From Clostridiales bacterium (GTDB taxonomy: Bacteria; Bacillota; Clostridia; Lachnospirales; Anaerotignaceae), in NCBI GenBank assembly GCA_021202325.1, contig JAJQDF010000120.1, positions 1 to 6,840 on the forward strand: DNA of 6,840 bases, read 5' to 3'. Each line of letters begins with the position of its first letter. Position 1 is the first letter of the stretch. Of the stretch, positions 1 to 5,298 are shown in pieces. A program made the position numbers and the translations under genes. The notes beneath the pieces are model-generated. The model saw only the letters and a program-made list of their open reading frames with translations, had not been told where the DNA came from and made no database searches.

Positions 1-1969
1 CAAACACGCACTGATAGGCGATCGCGAATGCAGCCAGCTTGCCGTTCTGCATCTCCACACGGATGGTGTTGATTGCAGCGAAGCAGGGAGCGCACAGTAG
101 GTTGAACGCCAGGAAGGAATATCCCACCAGAGCGCTGTTGCCAAGCAATGCAGCAATAGGGGCAAGGCTTCCGCCGGATTCCACAACTTCAAGCGCATCC
201 GACATAGCAGCAAACTGACCAAGCACGCCGACCACTTCTTCCTTTGCTGCAAGGCCGAGGATGGATGCGATAACTGCCTGCCATTTATCAAATCCACAGG
301 GAGTAAATATCCAAGCGATTGCATTTCCTATGTAATAGCAAATACTCTGTTCCAGATCATCTACCATACCAAAGGCACCGTTTGTCCATCCGAAGCTGGA
401 GAGGAACCATACAAGAATAGCAGCCAGCATATAAACTGTGACGGCTCTCTTTGCAAATGCCTTCAGACGATCCCAGATACTGTGCCACACGTTCTTCACG
501 GTGGGGAAGTGATAGGACGGAAGCTCCATAACAAAAGGCGTCACGTCACCGGCAAACAGTTTTGTCTTTTTCAGCATCACGCCGGTTACAATTACAGATA
601 AGATACCCAGCACGTAGGCCGAGAAAGCAACCAAGCCATTGTTGCCAAACAGAGCGCCGGCAATGCAGGCAATCAGTGGCAGTTTTGCACCACAGGGCAT
701 GAAAGTGACGGTCATAATGGTCAGACGACGGTCTTTTTCGTTCTCAATGGTACGGGCAGCCATAATGCCGGGCAGACCGCAGCCGGTGCCGATAAGCATA
801 GGGATAAAGGACTTACCGGATAGACCGAATTTACGGAATACTCTGTCCATAACGAAAGCAATACGTGCCATGTATCCGCAGTCCTCCAGGATAGCCAGAA
901 AGAAGAACAGGATAAACATCTGCGGCATAAAGCCCAGCATAGCGCCGACACCGCCGATAATACCTTCACAAATCAATCCCGTCAACCAGTCCGCACAGCC
1001 AACATTCGTCAGAAATGCTTCCACAGGAGCCTGAATCCATTCTCCGACAAACACATCGTTTGTCCAGTCTGTTACCCAGCTGCCGACAGTCGTGACGGAT
1101 ATATAGTAAACAACCAACATAACAAGAGCAAAAATGGGCAGGCCGAGCCAGCGGTTTGTCACAATGCGGTCGATCCTATCGGACATGGATTCCTTACCGT
1201 GCTGTTTCTTACGCACTTTGTTAATGATACTGGTAATGTAGTCATAGCGGGCACTGGTGATATGACTTTCGGTATCGTCATCCAGTGCAGCCTCCGCTTC
1301 TTCAATGATCTTCGATGTTTCGGCATTCCCATAAGGGATTTTGGTATCCTTCTCAAACAGCTTGATTGCAATGTAACGCTTTTGTATCGGCGGAACATCA
1401 ACTGGGAGCTGTTCCTGAATTTGTGCAAGCCAGCCCTCCGTCTGTTTGTCAAAGGGAACACAGGCCGGTACATCCCCTTTCTGCGCTGCATTTACAGCAG
1501 TCTGTACGACCTGGTCGATATTGTCTTCCTTCAATGCAGAAGTCTCAACGACAGGGCAGCGAAGGATTTTTGAAAGCACATCGGTATGGATTTCGTCTCC
1601 GTTTTTTTTCACCAGATCCATCATGTTCAGCGCAATCACAACCGGGATACCAACCTCCAGCAGCTGCGTTGTCAGATACAGATTTCGCTCCAGATTTGTC
1701 GCATCCACAATGTTTATGATAGCATCCGGTCTTTCGCTTACCAGATATTCACGGGCAACGACTTCCTCCTGGGAATACGGCGACAAGGAGTAAATGCCGG
1801 GCAAATCCATGATGCGGATATTCTTATCCTTTTTGTACTTGCCTTCTTTCTTCTCCACTGTGACACCCGGCCAGTTGCCGACGAACTGGATTGCACCGGT
1901 CAGGGCATTGAACATTGTTGTTTTGCCGCTGTTCGGATTTCCCGCTAGCGCCAATACTAAGTTCTCCAT
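1..1969 (-). CDS. feoB: FeoB, ferrous iron transport GTPase/permease (C-terminus cut by window edge)
   Basis: This is the inner-membrane Fe(II) uptake protein of the Feo system. The frame is open from an ATG at 1969 to the window edge, giving about 656 residues without a stop. The N-terminal G domain shows G1 GNPNSGKT (residues 10-17), a G2 Thr at 37 in NWPGVT, G3 DLPG (55-58), G4 NMMD (115-118) and G5 SAL (144-146). A helical GDI-like spacer follows to about residue 265. The membrane part begins with the conserved DRIDRIVTNRWLGLP stretch (264-278). It contains the two cysteine-bearing gate motifs GTGCGLP (394-400) and PCGAK (425-429), and a later LAAKEEVVG segment. Several hydrophobic helices are visible. 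Clostridial FeoB proteins are usually longer than this, so the last part is missing because of the window limit, not because of damage. GGAGG at 1985-1981 lies 11 nt before the ATG. The gene starts 17 nt after feoA, so the two are one operon. Leu is mostly CTG and Arg mostly CGN, unlike the ATPase and glpK. Confidence 0.96.
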   Translation of the reverse strand, partial: MENLVLALAGNPNSGKTTMFNALTGAIQFVGNWPGVTVEKKEGKYKKDKNIRIMDLPGIYSLSPYSQEEVVAREYLVSERPDAIINIVDATNLERNLYLTTQLLEVGIPVVIALNMMDLVKKNGDEIHTDVLSKILRCPVVETSALKEDNIDQVVQTAVNAAQKGDVPACVPFDKQTEGWLAQIQEQLPVDVPPIQKRYIAIKLFEKDTKIPYGNAETSKIIEEAEAALDDDTESHITSARYDYITSIINKVRKKQHGKESMSDRIDRIVTNRWLGLPIFALVMLVVYYISVTTVGSWVTDWTNDVFVGEWIQAPVEAFLTNVGCADWLTGLICEGIIGGVGAMLGFMPQMFILFFFLAILEDCGYMARIAFVMDRVFRKFGLSGKSFIPMLIGTGCGLPGIMAARTIENEKDRRLTIMTVTFMPCGAKLPLIACIAGALFGNNGLVAFSAYVLGILSVIVTGVMLKKTKLFAGDVTPFVMELPSYHFPTVKNVWHSIWDRLKAFAKRAVTVYMLAAILVWFLSSFGWTNGAFGMVDDLEQSICYYIGNAIAWIFTPCGFDKWQAVIASILGLAAKEEVVGVLGQFAAMSDALEVVESGGSLAPIAALLGNSALVGYSFLAFNLLCAPCFAAINTIRVEMQNGKLAAFAIAYQCVF

Positions 1970-1986
1970 TTTCTAATGTGCCTCCT

Positions 1987-2208
1987 TTATTCTACCTCGA
2001 TCATTTGGGCATCTTCCTTGCGGACAGAAAGCTCATAGCCTCGTACTGTAACCTCAACGGGATCGCCAAGGGGTGCTACCTTTCGAACGTATATCTCAAC
2101 GCCCTTAGTGACGCCCATGTCCATTATCCGGCGTTTTGTAGCCCCTTCGCCGTGAAGCTTGGCTACCTTGACCGTTGCTCCTACCGGAGCATCTCGCAAT
2201 GTCTTCAT
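1987..2208 (-). CDS. feoA: FeoA, canonical ferrous iron transport accessory protein (73 aa)
   Basis: This is a small cytosolic SH3-like protein that partners FeoB in Fe(II) uptake. The canonical FeoA pattern is visible: an N-terminal LRDAPVG segment, RRIMDMGV followed by a KGVEIYV strand, then APLGDPVEVTVRGYELSVRKEDA and a terminal IEV. A longer frame begins at ATG 2223, but that ATG overlaps the ribosome binding site. GGAGG at 2221-2217 is positioned 8 nt before the internal ATG at 2208, so 2208 is chosen as the start. The preceding FeoA-like gene ends 45 nt upstream with no strong terminator between, and feoB begins 17 nt downstream. All arginines use CGN codons, as in feoB, which suggests the two genes share an origin. 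Confidence 0.93.
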   Translation of the reverse strand: MKTLRDAPVGATVKVAKLHGEGATKRRIMDMGVTKGVEIYVRKVAPLGDPVEVTVRGYELSVRKEDAQMIEVE

Positions 2209-2216
2209 AGTGAAAA

Positions 2217-2221
2217 CCTCC
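2217..2221 (-). promoter_or_regulatory. Ribosome binding site deciding the feoA start
   Basis: GGAGG overlaps the last base of an upstream in-frame ATG (2223-2221) and lies 8 nt before ATG 2208. It can only serve the downstream ATG, so the five extra N-terminal residues (MEVFT) of the longer reading are very unlikely to be translated. Confidence 0.85.
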
Positions 2222-2253
2222 ATTTGAAATATTTTATATAGAGCCGAATGGCT

Positions 2254-2466
2254 TTATACCATGATTCGTGAAGCTATATCTTTTGTTAGTGCAATCCGCA
2301 CATCTTTGACATATACAATAAGATCGCCTCCATGCGCCGATACGATTTTTAGTTTTGCACCGGGCGCAATACCTATTTTCTGTATGAATAGTTTTGTTTT
2401 ATCATTTCCTTTTATCATCTGTACAGTCTGTTCTGTGCCTGTATCAGCAAACAACAATGGCATCAT
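2254..2466 (-). CDS. FeoA-like protein, second FeoA-domain gene (70 aa)
   Basis: This small cytosolic FeoA-family protein presumably assists FeoB or senses metal near it. The second half carries the family pattern: FIQKIGIAPGAKLKIV, a HGGDLIVYV hairpin, VRIALTKDIASRIMV. The N-terminal half is divergent, and there are no cysteines. It is only distantly similar to the canonical FeoA downstream, so it is not a recent duplicate. AAAGGG at 2478-2473 precedes ATG 2466 by 6 nt. A second ATG at 2463 is equally possible and would remove one residue. It follows the hairpin at 2518-2536 and is probably the first gene of the transcript that continues into feoA and feoB. A DtxR/IdeR-like palindrome lies about 20 nt upstream of the start. 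Confidence 0.88.
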   Translation of the reverse strand: MMPLLFADTGTEQTVQMIKGNDKTKLFIQKIGIAPGAKLKIVSAHGGDLIVYVKDVRIALTKDIASRIMV

Positions 2467-2486
2467 TTTTTTCCCTTTCTCTGAAA

Positions 2487-2505
2487 TTAGAATATGCTAA
2501 CTTAA
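2487..2505 (-). promoter_or_regulatory. Candidate DtxR/IdeR-type iron box before the feo cluster
   Basis: Read on the minus strand, the 19 bases TTAAGTTAGCATATTCTAA match 15 of 19 positions of the DtxR/IdeR consensus TTAGGTTAGCCTAACCTAA as I recall it, including both outer TTA/TAA ends. A possible -10 element, TATTCT (2494-2489), lies inside the box, as expected for iron-dependent repression. The matching -35 (TGATTC, 2517-2512, 17-nt spacing) is poor. The region is AT-rich, so a chance match remains possible. Neither the promoter nor the regulator is proven. Confidence 0.35.
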
Positions 2506-2517
2506 ACTCTTGAATCA

Positions 2518-2536
2518 GGGCTGGATGAGCCAGCCC
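2518..2536 (-). terminator. GC-rich hairpin after the ATPase operon, probable weak terminator
   Basis: GGGCTGG and CCAGCCC form a perfect 7-bp stem around a 5-nt loop, starting 4 nt after the TAG stop of the upstream FeoA-like gene. On the minus strand the stem is followed by TGATTCAAG rather than a T run, so it is not a textbook intrinsic terminator. Its position at the boundary between two operons supports termination, attenuation or an mRNA-stabilising 3' end. Confidence 0.5.
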
Positions 2537-2540
2537 GCTT

Positions 2541-2753
2541 CTAAACTTTAATATAAAATGCAGCTTCCCTGCTGAGTGCGAGTTTCTTCCCGTTGACACA
2601 GACGATCACATTCCCAAAATAGGAATTTAACAAATAGATTGTTTTCCCGGGACAAAGCCCCGCCTGCTTCATTTCCTGTTCAGCATTACACCTGCAAGTA
2701 TTCCACTTGATTGTGTAATTTTTACCTGGCTTTGCCAGGGATAGCGCTGTCAT
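2541..2753 (-). CDS. Cysteine-containing FeoA-like protein coupled to the ATPase operon (70 aa)
   Basis: This small cytosolic protein has the FeoA C-terminal pattern: AGLCPGKTIYLL, FGNVIVCVNGKKLALSREAAFYIKV. The N-terminal strand begins LSLAKPGKNYTIKW. It carries four cysteines (C20, C22, C34, C52), including a C-x-C pair. The other two FeoA-domain proteins here have none, so it may bind metal or be redox sensitive. Its ATG overlaps the stop of the preceding gene as ATGA (2753-2750). There is no good Shine-Dalgarno sequence before it, only a weak GGGA about 10 nt upstream, so translation probably depends on ribosomes arriving from the upstream gene. It therefore belongs to the CsoR-controlled ATPase transcript rather than to the feoAB cluster. 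The fold assignment is fairly firm; its role beside a metal-exporting ATPase is unknown. Confidence 0.85.
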   Translation of the reverse strand: MTALSLAKPGKNYTIKWNTCRCNAEQEMKQAGLCPGKTIYLLNSYFGNVIVCVNGKKLALSREAAFYIKV

Positions 2754-2938
2754 AGCGTATCGTCCCGAAGAATAATGGGAGTGGAGAAAACCCGTAGTTT
2801 CCAGCCCGTATCAGGGTTCCTGCTGATCTTCTGCCCGTTTTTCTTCTGAGTTTTCAAAAATCTCTCCTGCCTTCTTAGTTCCTTATTTACAGAAGGCTGT
2901 TTTATTTTCGGTATTCCTACGTTTTTATAACCTTTCAT
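2750..2938 (-). CDS. Small basic protein of unknown function in the ATPase operon (62 aa)
   Basis: I do not recognise this protein. It is very rich in Lys and Arg, notably in NKELRRQERFLKTQKKNGQK (residues 18-37). It has no cysteine, no histidine, no signal peptide and no membrane helix, so it is unlikely to be a metal chaperone of the usual kind. The chosen ATG (2938) overlaps the ATPase stop as ATGA and has GGAGG at 2952-2948, 9 nt upstream and inside the ATPase tail. A longer frame from 2968 lacks this support. Its own stop overlaps the next start, again as ATGA. Exact coupling on both sides and ordinary codon use argue that it is translated. A nucleic-acid-, ribosome- or membrane-surface-binding role would fit the charge, but that is a guess. 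Confidence 0.72.
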   Translation of the reverse strand: MKGYKNVGIPKIKQPSVNKELRRQERFLKTQKKNGQKISRNPDTGWKLRVFSTPIILRDDTL

Positions 2939-4812
2939 CCGACACCACCTCCCGATTTCGTTTTCCAATTCAGCAAAAGTGCAGAATTAATAATAACAAA
3001 TACGGAGCCGGCATTATGTACAAGGGCGCCGACAACCGGATTCAATATTCCAGTTATAGCAAGAACTATTGCTATAAAATTAAGCACCATAGAAAAAGTC
3101 AAATTGTGTTTTATGGTAACCATCATTTTCTTTGACAAACTAAACAAGTGGGGCAGCTCGCTTATGTCGTCATTAACGAGGGCAATATCTGCCGCATCCA
3201 CGGCTATATCACTGCCTATGCCGCCCATGGCTATGCCGACATATGCCTTTTTTAAGGCGGGAGCATCGTTTATGCCGTCGCCTGTCATACATATTTGAAG
3301 ACCTAAGCTTTGGGAGCTGTCTATGTAATTCAGCTTATCCTCCGGCAGACATTCAGCTTTAAATTCGTCTATGCCCAGCTTTTTGGCTATTGTTTCGGCA
3401 GTATTTTTATTGTCGCCTGTTAGAAGAACCGGAGTTACTCCCGACTGCTTTATTTTTTCAATCATGTTGGCAGACTCCGGACGCACGGTATCCGAAAGTA
3501 CAATAAATCCGGCAAAAATTTTGTCAACGGCAACATAAATTATTGTACATCCGTTCATTAAATATTCTTTGGCTTTATCAAATGCCTCGGCGGTAATGGC
3601 AATGCCGTTTTCTGAAATCAATTCTGAGTTACCGGCAATAATGCTTTTTCCATCCGAAACGGCGTAAACCCCTCGTCCGGGAAGCATTTTAAATTCCTGA
3701 ACCGGCGATATATCGGAGTTGTTCTCTCTATAGCACTTGACAACTGCCTTTCCCAGTGGGTGTTCGGAACGAAGTTCTGCCGAAGCTGTCAAAGAATATA
3801 CTATTTCCGGGGACATACCGAAGCCTTCTACGGCAGTCACCTGAGGTGTTCCGAAGGTGAGAGTGCCGGTTTTGTCAAAGGCAAACTTTGATACGGAAGC
3901 CAGCCTTTCAAGGGCATCGCCCTCCTTAACAAGAAATCCGTGCTTTGTGGCATTGCCAATGGCCGCCATTATGGCCGTTGGTGTAGCAAGTACAAGAGCG
4001 CAGGGACAAAATACAACTAAAATTGTAACTGAGCGGATTATTTCTCCGGTTATGAGCCATGTAAGGAAAGCCGCACTCAATGCGGTAATTACAATCCATG
4101 TGGCCCATCTGTCGGCCAAGCCTACTATTTTTGCCTTGCCTGCATCCGCAGACTGAACCAATCGAATCATTCTCTGTATGGAGCTGTCTTCGCCGACCTT
4201 CAGTGCTTCCATATCAAATGAGCCGAACTGATTTACAGTGCCGCTGGAAACTTCGTCGCCGATGCCTTTATCAACAGGAAGGGATTCGCCGGTCATTACG
4301 GCCTGATTTACCGATGTTTGTCCCGAACGGATTATTCCGTCCACGGGGATAGTTTCGCCGGGCAGAACTCTTATTATATCGCCTATCTTTACTTCGTCGG
4401 CAGTAACGATTCTTTCCTTGCCGTTAGTTATAATTCTTGCGCTTTGCGGCGTAAGCTTAACTAACTTTTCTATGCCGGCTCTTGCTCTGGCAACAGTTAA
4501 CTCTTCCAAAAGTCCGCCAAGCTGCATGATAAAGGCAACCTCACCGGCGGCAAAATCTTCGCCTATTATTATGGAAGCAATAAGGGCAATTGAGACCAGC
4601 ACATCAGCCTTTATGTCAAAGGCTGTCACCAGCCCGACTATAGCTTCCAATATTATAGGTACGCCGCAGAGGATAATTGCTGCCCAAGCGGCATCAAAGG
4701 GAAGAGGCAGAATGTCAAATATACTTATTAAGAGGGCAATGCCCGACAATACAAGGCAGGTTATATCCTTTTTTGTGCCTCCCCATTCCAAAAATTCTTC
4801 CAGCTTATTCAT
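2935..4812 (-). CDS. P1B-type heavy-metal translocating ATPase (625 aa)
   Basis: This is an integral membrane ATP-driven metal pump, presumably an exporter. It contains TGES (174-177, actuator), the membrane metal motif C269-P270-C271 in FCPCALVLATPTA, the phosphorylation motif D313-KTGT, HP (351-352) in SEHPLG, TGDN (465-468) and GDGINDAP (511-518). Four hydrophobic segments precede the actuator domain (about 17-106), two flank CPC (about 237-283) and two end the protein (about 570-614), the usual P1B layout. There is no N-terminal HMA domain and no Cys- or His-rich extension, so it is a minimal pump. The last helix has H599-N600..S603 and N609-S610 instead of the copper MxxSS or the zinc/cadmium DxG motif, so the metal is uncertain. 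GGAGG at 4823-4819 serves ATG 4812. It is the first gene of a coupled operon under a promoter overlaid by two CsoR operators, which points to Cu(I) or a related soft metal. The FeoA neighbours leave Fe(II) open. Confidence 0.95.
   Translation of the reverse strand: MNKLEEFLEWGGTKKDITCLVLSGIALLISIFDILPLPFDAAWAAIILCGVPIILEAIVGLVTAFDIKADVLVSIALIASIIIGEDFAAGEVAFIMQLGGLLEELTVARARAGIEKLVKLTPQSARIITNGKERIVTADEVKIGDIIRVLPGETIPVDGIIRSGQTSVNQAVMTGESLPVDKGIGDEVSSGTVNQFGSFDMEALKVGEDSSIQRMIRLVQSADAGKAKIVGLADRWATWIVITALSAAFLTWLITGEIIRSVTILVVFCPCALVLATPTAIMAAIGNATKHGFLVKEGDALERLASVSKFAFDKTGTLTFGTPQVTAVEGFGMSPEIVYSLTASAELRSEHPLGKAVVKCYRENNSDISPVQEFKMLPGRGVYAVSDGKSIIAGNSELISENGIAITAEAFDKAKEYLMNGCTIIYVAVDKIFAGFIVLSDTVRPESANMIEKIKQSGVTPVLLTGDNKNTAETIAKKLGIDEFKAECLPEDKLNYIDSSQSLGLQICMTGDGINDAPALKKAYVGIAMGGIGSDIAVDAADIALVNDDISELPHLFSLSKKMMVTIKHNLTFSMVLNFIAIVLAITGILNPVVGALVHNAGSVFVIINSALLLNWKTKSGGGVG
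2948..2952 (-). promoter_or_regulatory. Ribosome binding site inside the ATPase 3' end
   Basis: GGAGG lies within the codons for the glycine-rich tail (GGGVG) of the ATPase, 9 nt before ATG 2938. It supports real translation of the 62-residue gene and sets its start at 2938 rather than 2968. Confidence 0.8.
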
Positions 4813-4827
4813 AGAAAGCCTCCTTCT

Positions 4828-4843
4828 ATACCTTTAGGGGTAT
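4828..4843 (-). promoter_or_regulatory. CsoR operator A, at the ATPase transcription start
   Basis: The 16-bp pseudo-palindrome ATACCTTTAGGGGTAT (plus-strand reading) matches the other two copies at 15 of 16 positions. It begins at about +1 of the predicted ATPase transcript, so a bound repressor would block initiation or escape. The TACC/GGGGTA form resembles known CsoR sites in Gram-positive bacteria. Confidence 0.85.
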
Positions 4844-4849
4844 GGGTAT

Positions 4850-4878
4850 ATTATACCTATAGGGGTATAGGTTGTCAA
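4850..4878 (-). promoter_or_regulatory. Promoter of the ATPase operon, perfect sigma-A consensus
   Basis: TTGACA (4878-4873) and TATAAT (4855-4850) are separated by exactly 17 bp. The transcription start is expected near 4843, giving a leader of about 31 nt that contains operator A and the GGAGG site. Such a strong promoter needs tight repression, which the two operators can supply. Confidence 0.92.
4853..4868 (-). promoter_or_regulatory. CsoR operator B, in the ATPase promoter spacer
   Basis: ATACCTATAGGGGTAT lies between the -35 and -10 hexamers and overlaps the -10 by three bases. It starts 25 bp from operator A. Between the two, GGTATA-T-TATACC (4845-4857) makes a further palindrome spanning the -10 element. 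Occupation would exclude RNA polymerase. Confidence 0.88.
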
Positions 4879-4889
4879 GGGGCAAAATA

Positions 4890-4918
4890 ATAACCGCCGA
4901 AAAAAATTCAGCGGTTAT
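4890..4918 (-). terminator. Probable csoR terminator
   Basis: ATAACCGC and GCGGTTAT form an 8-bp stem with a 13-nt interior that can add a GAA/TTC inner stem. It starts 3 nt after the csoR stop codon. On the minus strand it is followed by TATTTTG, a short and imperfect T run. Because the ATPase promoter begins 12 nt beyond the stem, csoR is probably a single-gene transcript. Confidence 0.7.
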
Positions 4919-4921
4919 GTA

Positions 4922-5197
4922 TTATTTCATATTTGCAAAACGTTCTACAGCCTTAGTGAAGTTGGCGATTGTCTGATCAGCATCGCCATGCTCGATTCCA
5001 TCACGCACACAATGGTTAATATGACCTTCCAGTACCACCTGACCGCACTTATGCAGAGCCGATTTAGCGGCATTTATCTGTGAAAGTATATCCTCGCAGG
5101 GAACGTCCTCATCCACCATTCTGTCGATAGCCTGTACTTGGCCTATTATCTTTTTTAACCTGCGGTGCAGGTTATCCGCATCCATACACTGTCTCAT
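4922..5197 (-). CDS. csoR: CsoR-type metal-sensing transcriptional repressor (91 aa)
   Basis: This is an all-helical DNA-binding repressor of the CsoR/RcnR/FrmR family that releases DNA on metal binding. The N-terminal helix carries LHRRLKKIIGQVQAIDRMV (10-28), a family hallmark. The ligand set Cys34, His59 and Cys63 has the same 25/4 spacing as the Cu(I) ligands Cys36-His61-Cys65 of mycobacterial CsoR. His62 adjoins Cys63. Two further cysteines (C4, C51) are not part of the known set. The residue at the N-terminal fourth position is not the His used by nickel/cobalt RcnR, which favours Cu(I). GGAGG at 5209-5205 precedes ATG 5197 by 7 nt. It has its own promoter and a terminator directly after the stop. 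Its 16-bp operator occurs before itself and twice before the ATPase, so it likely represses both. Confidence 0.93.
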   Translation of the reverse strand: MRQCMDADNLHRRLKKIIGQVQAIDRMVDEDVPCEDILSQINAAKSALHKCGQVVLEGHINHCVRDGIEHGDADQTIANFTKAVERFANMK

Positions 5198-5211
5198 TTT
5201 AACACCTCCGA

Positions 5212-5227
5212 ATACCTCTAGGGGTAT
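5212..5227 (-). promoter_or_regulatory. CsoR operator C, autoregulatory site
   Basis: ATACCTCTAGGGGTAT is the third copy of the operator, differing from A and B at a single central position. It lies from about +6 to +21 of the predicted csoR transcript and ends 3 nt before the GGAGG site, indicating negative autoregulation. Confidence 0.87.
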
Positions 5228-5239
5228 ATGTTTATGTTA

Positions 5240-5268
5240 ATTATCTTGCAGGAGCGGAATTTTGTCAA
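5240..5268 (-). promoter_or_regulatory. csoR promoter
   Basis: TTGACA (5268-5263) and GATAAT (5245-5240) are 17 bp apart, matching the sigma-A consensus at 11 of 12 positions. The predicted transcription start is near 5233, with operator C immediately downstream. The promoter lies in the 101-bp gap after glpK, so csoR does not depend on glpK readthrough. Confidence 0.85.
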
Positions 5269-5298
5269 GAAGGACAAACGGCATTAAAGAGTTTTTAA

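Noticed and set aside
1159..1491. 110-residue minus-strand frame inside feoB
   Set aside because: It is a shifted frame of the GDI and G-domain region of FeoB; the true frame stays open through it, so there is no frameshift.
639..2241. Several plus-strand and off-frame open frames of 60-131 residues across feoB and feoA
   Set aside because: They overlap a continuous FeoB frame with all G motifs and show no domain of their own.
2242..2253. AGCC-GAAT-GGCT hairpin between the FeoA-like gene and feoA
   Set aside because: The 4-bp stem is too weak to call a terminator, and the genes are close enough to be co-transcribed.
4828..4870. The repeated TATACC/GGGGTATA block as a CRISPR-like or mobile-element repeat
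   Set aside because: The same 16-mer stands before csoR, and the copies align with promoter elements, so regulator operators explain it fully.
5261..5278. TTTGTC-AAGAAG-GACAAA inverted repeat after glpK as a glpK terminator
   Set aside because: The stem is only 6 bp, is AT-rich and lacks a T run; it also overlaps the -35 of the csoR promoter. Whether glpK transcripts end here is unclear.
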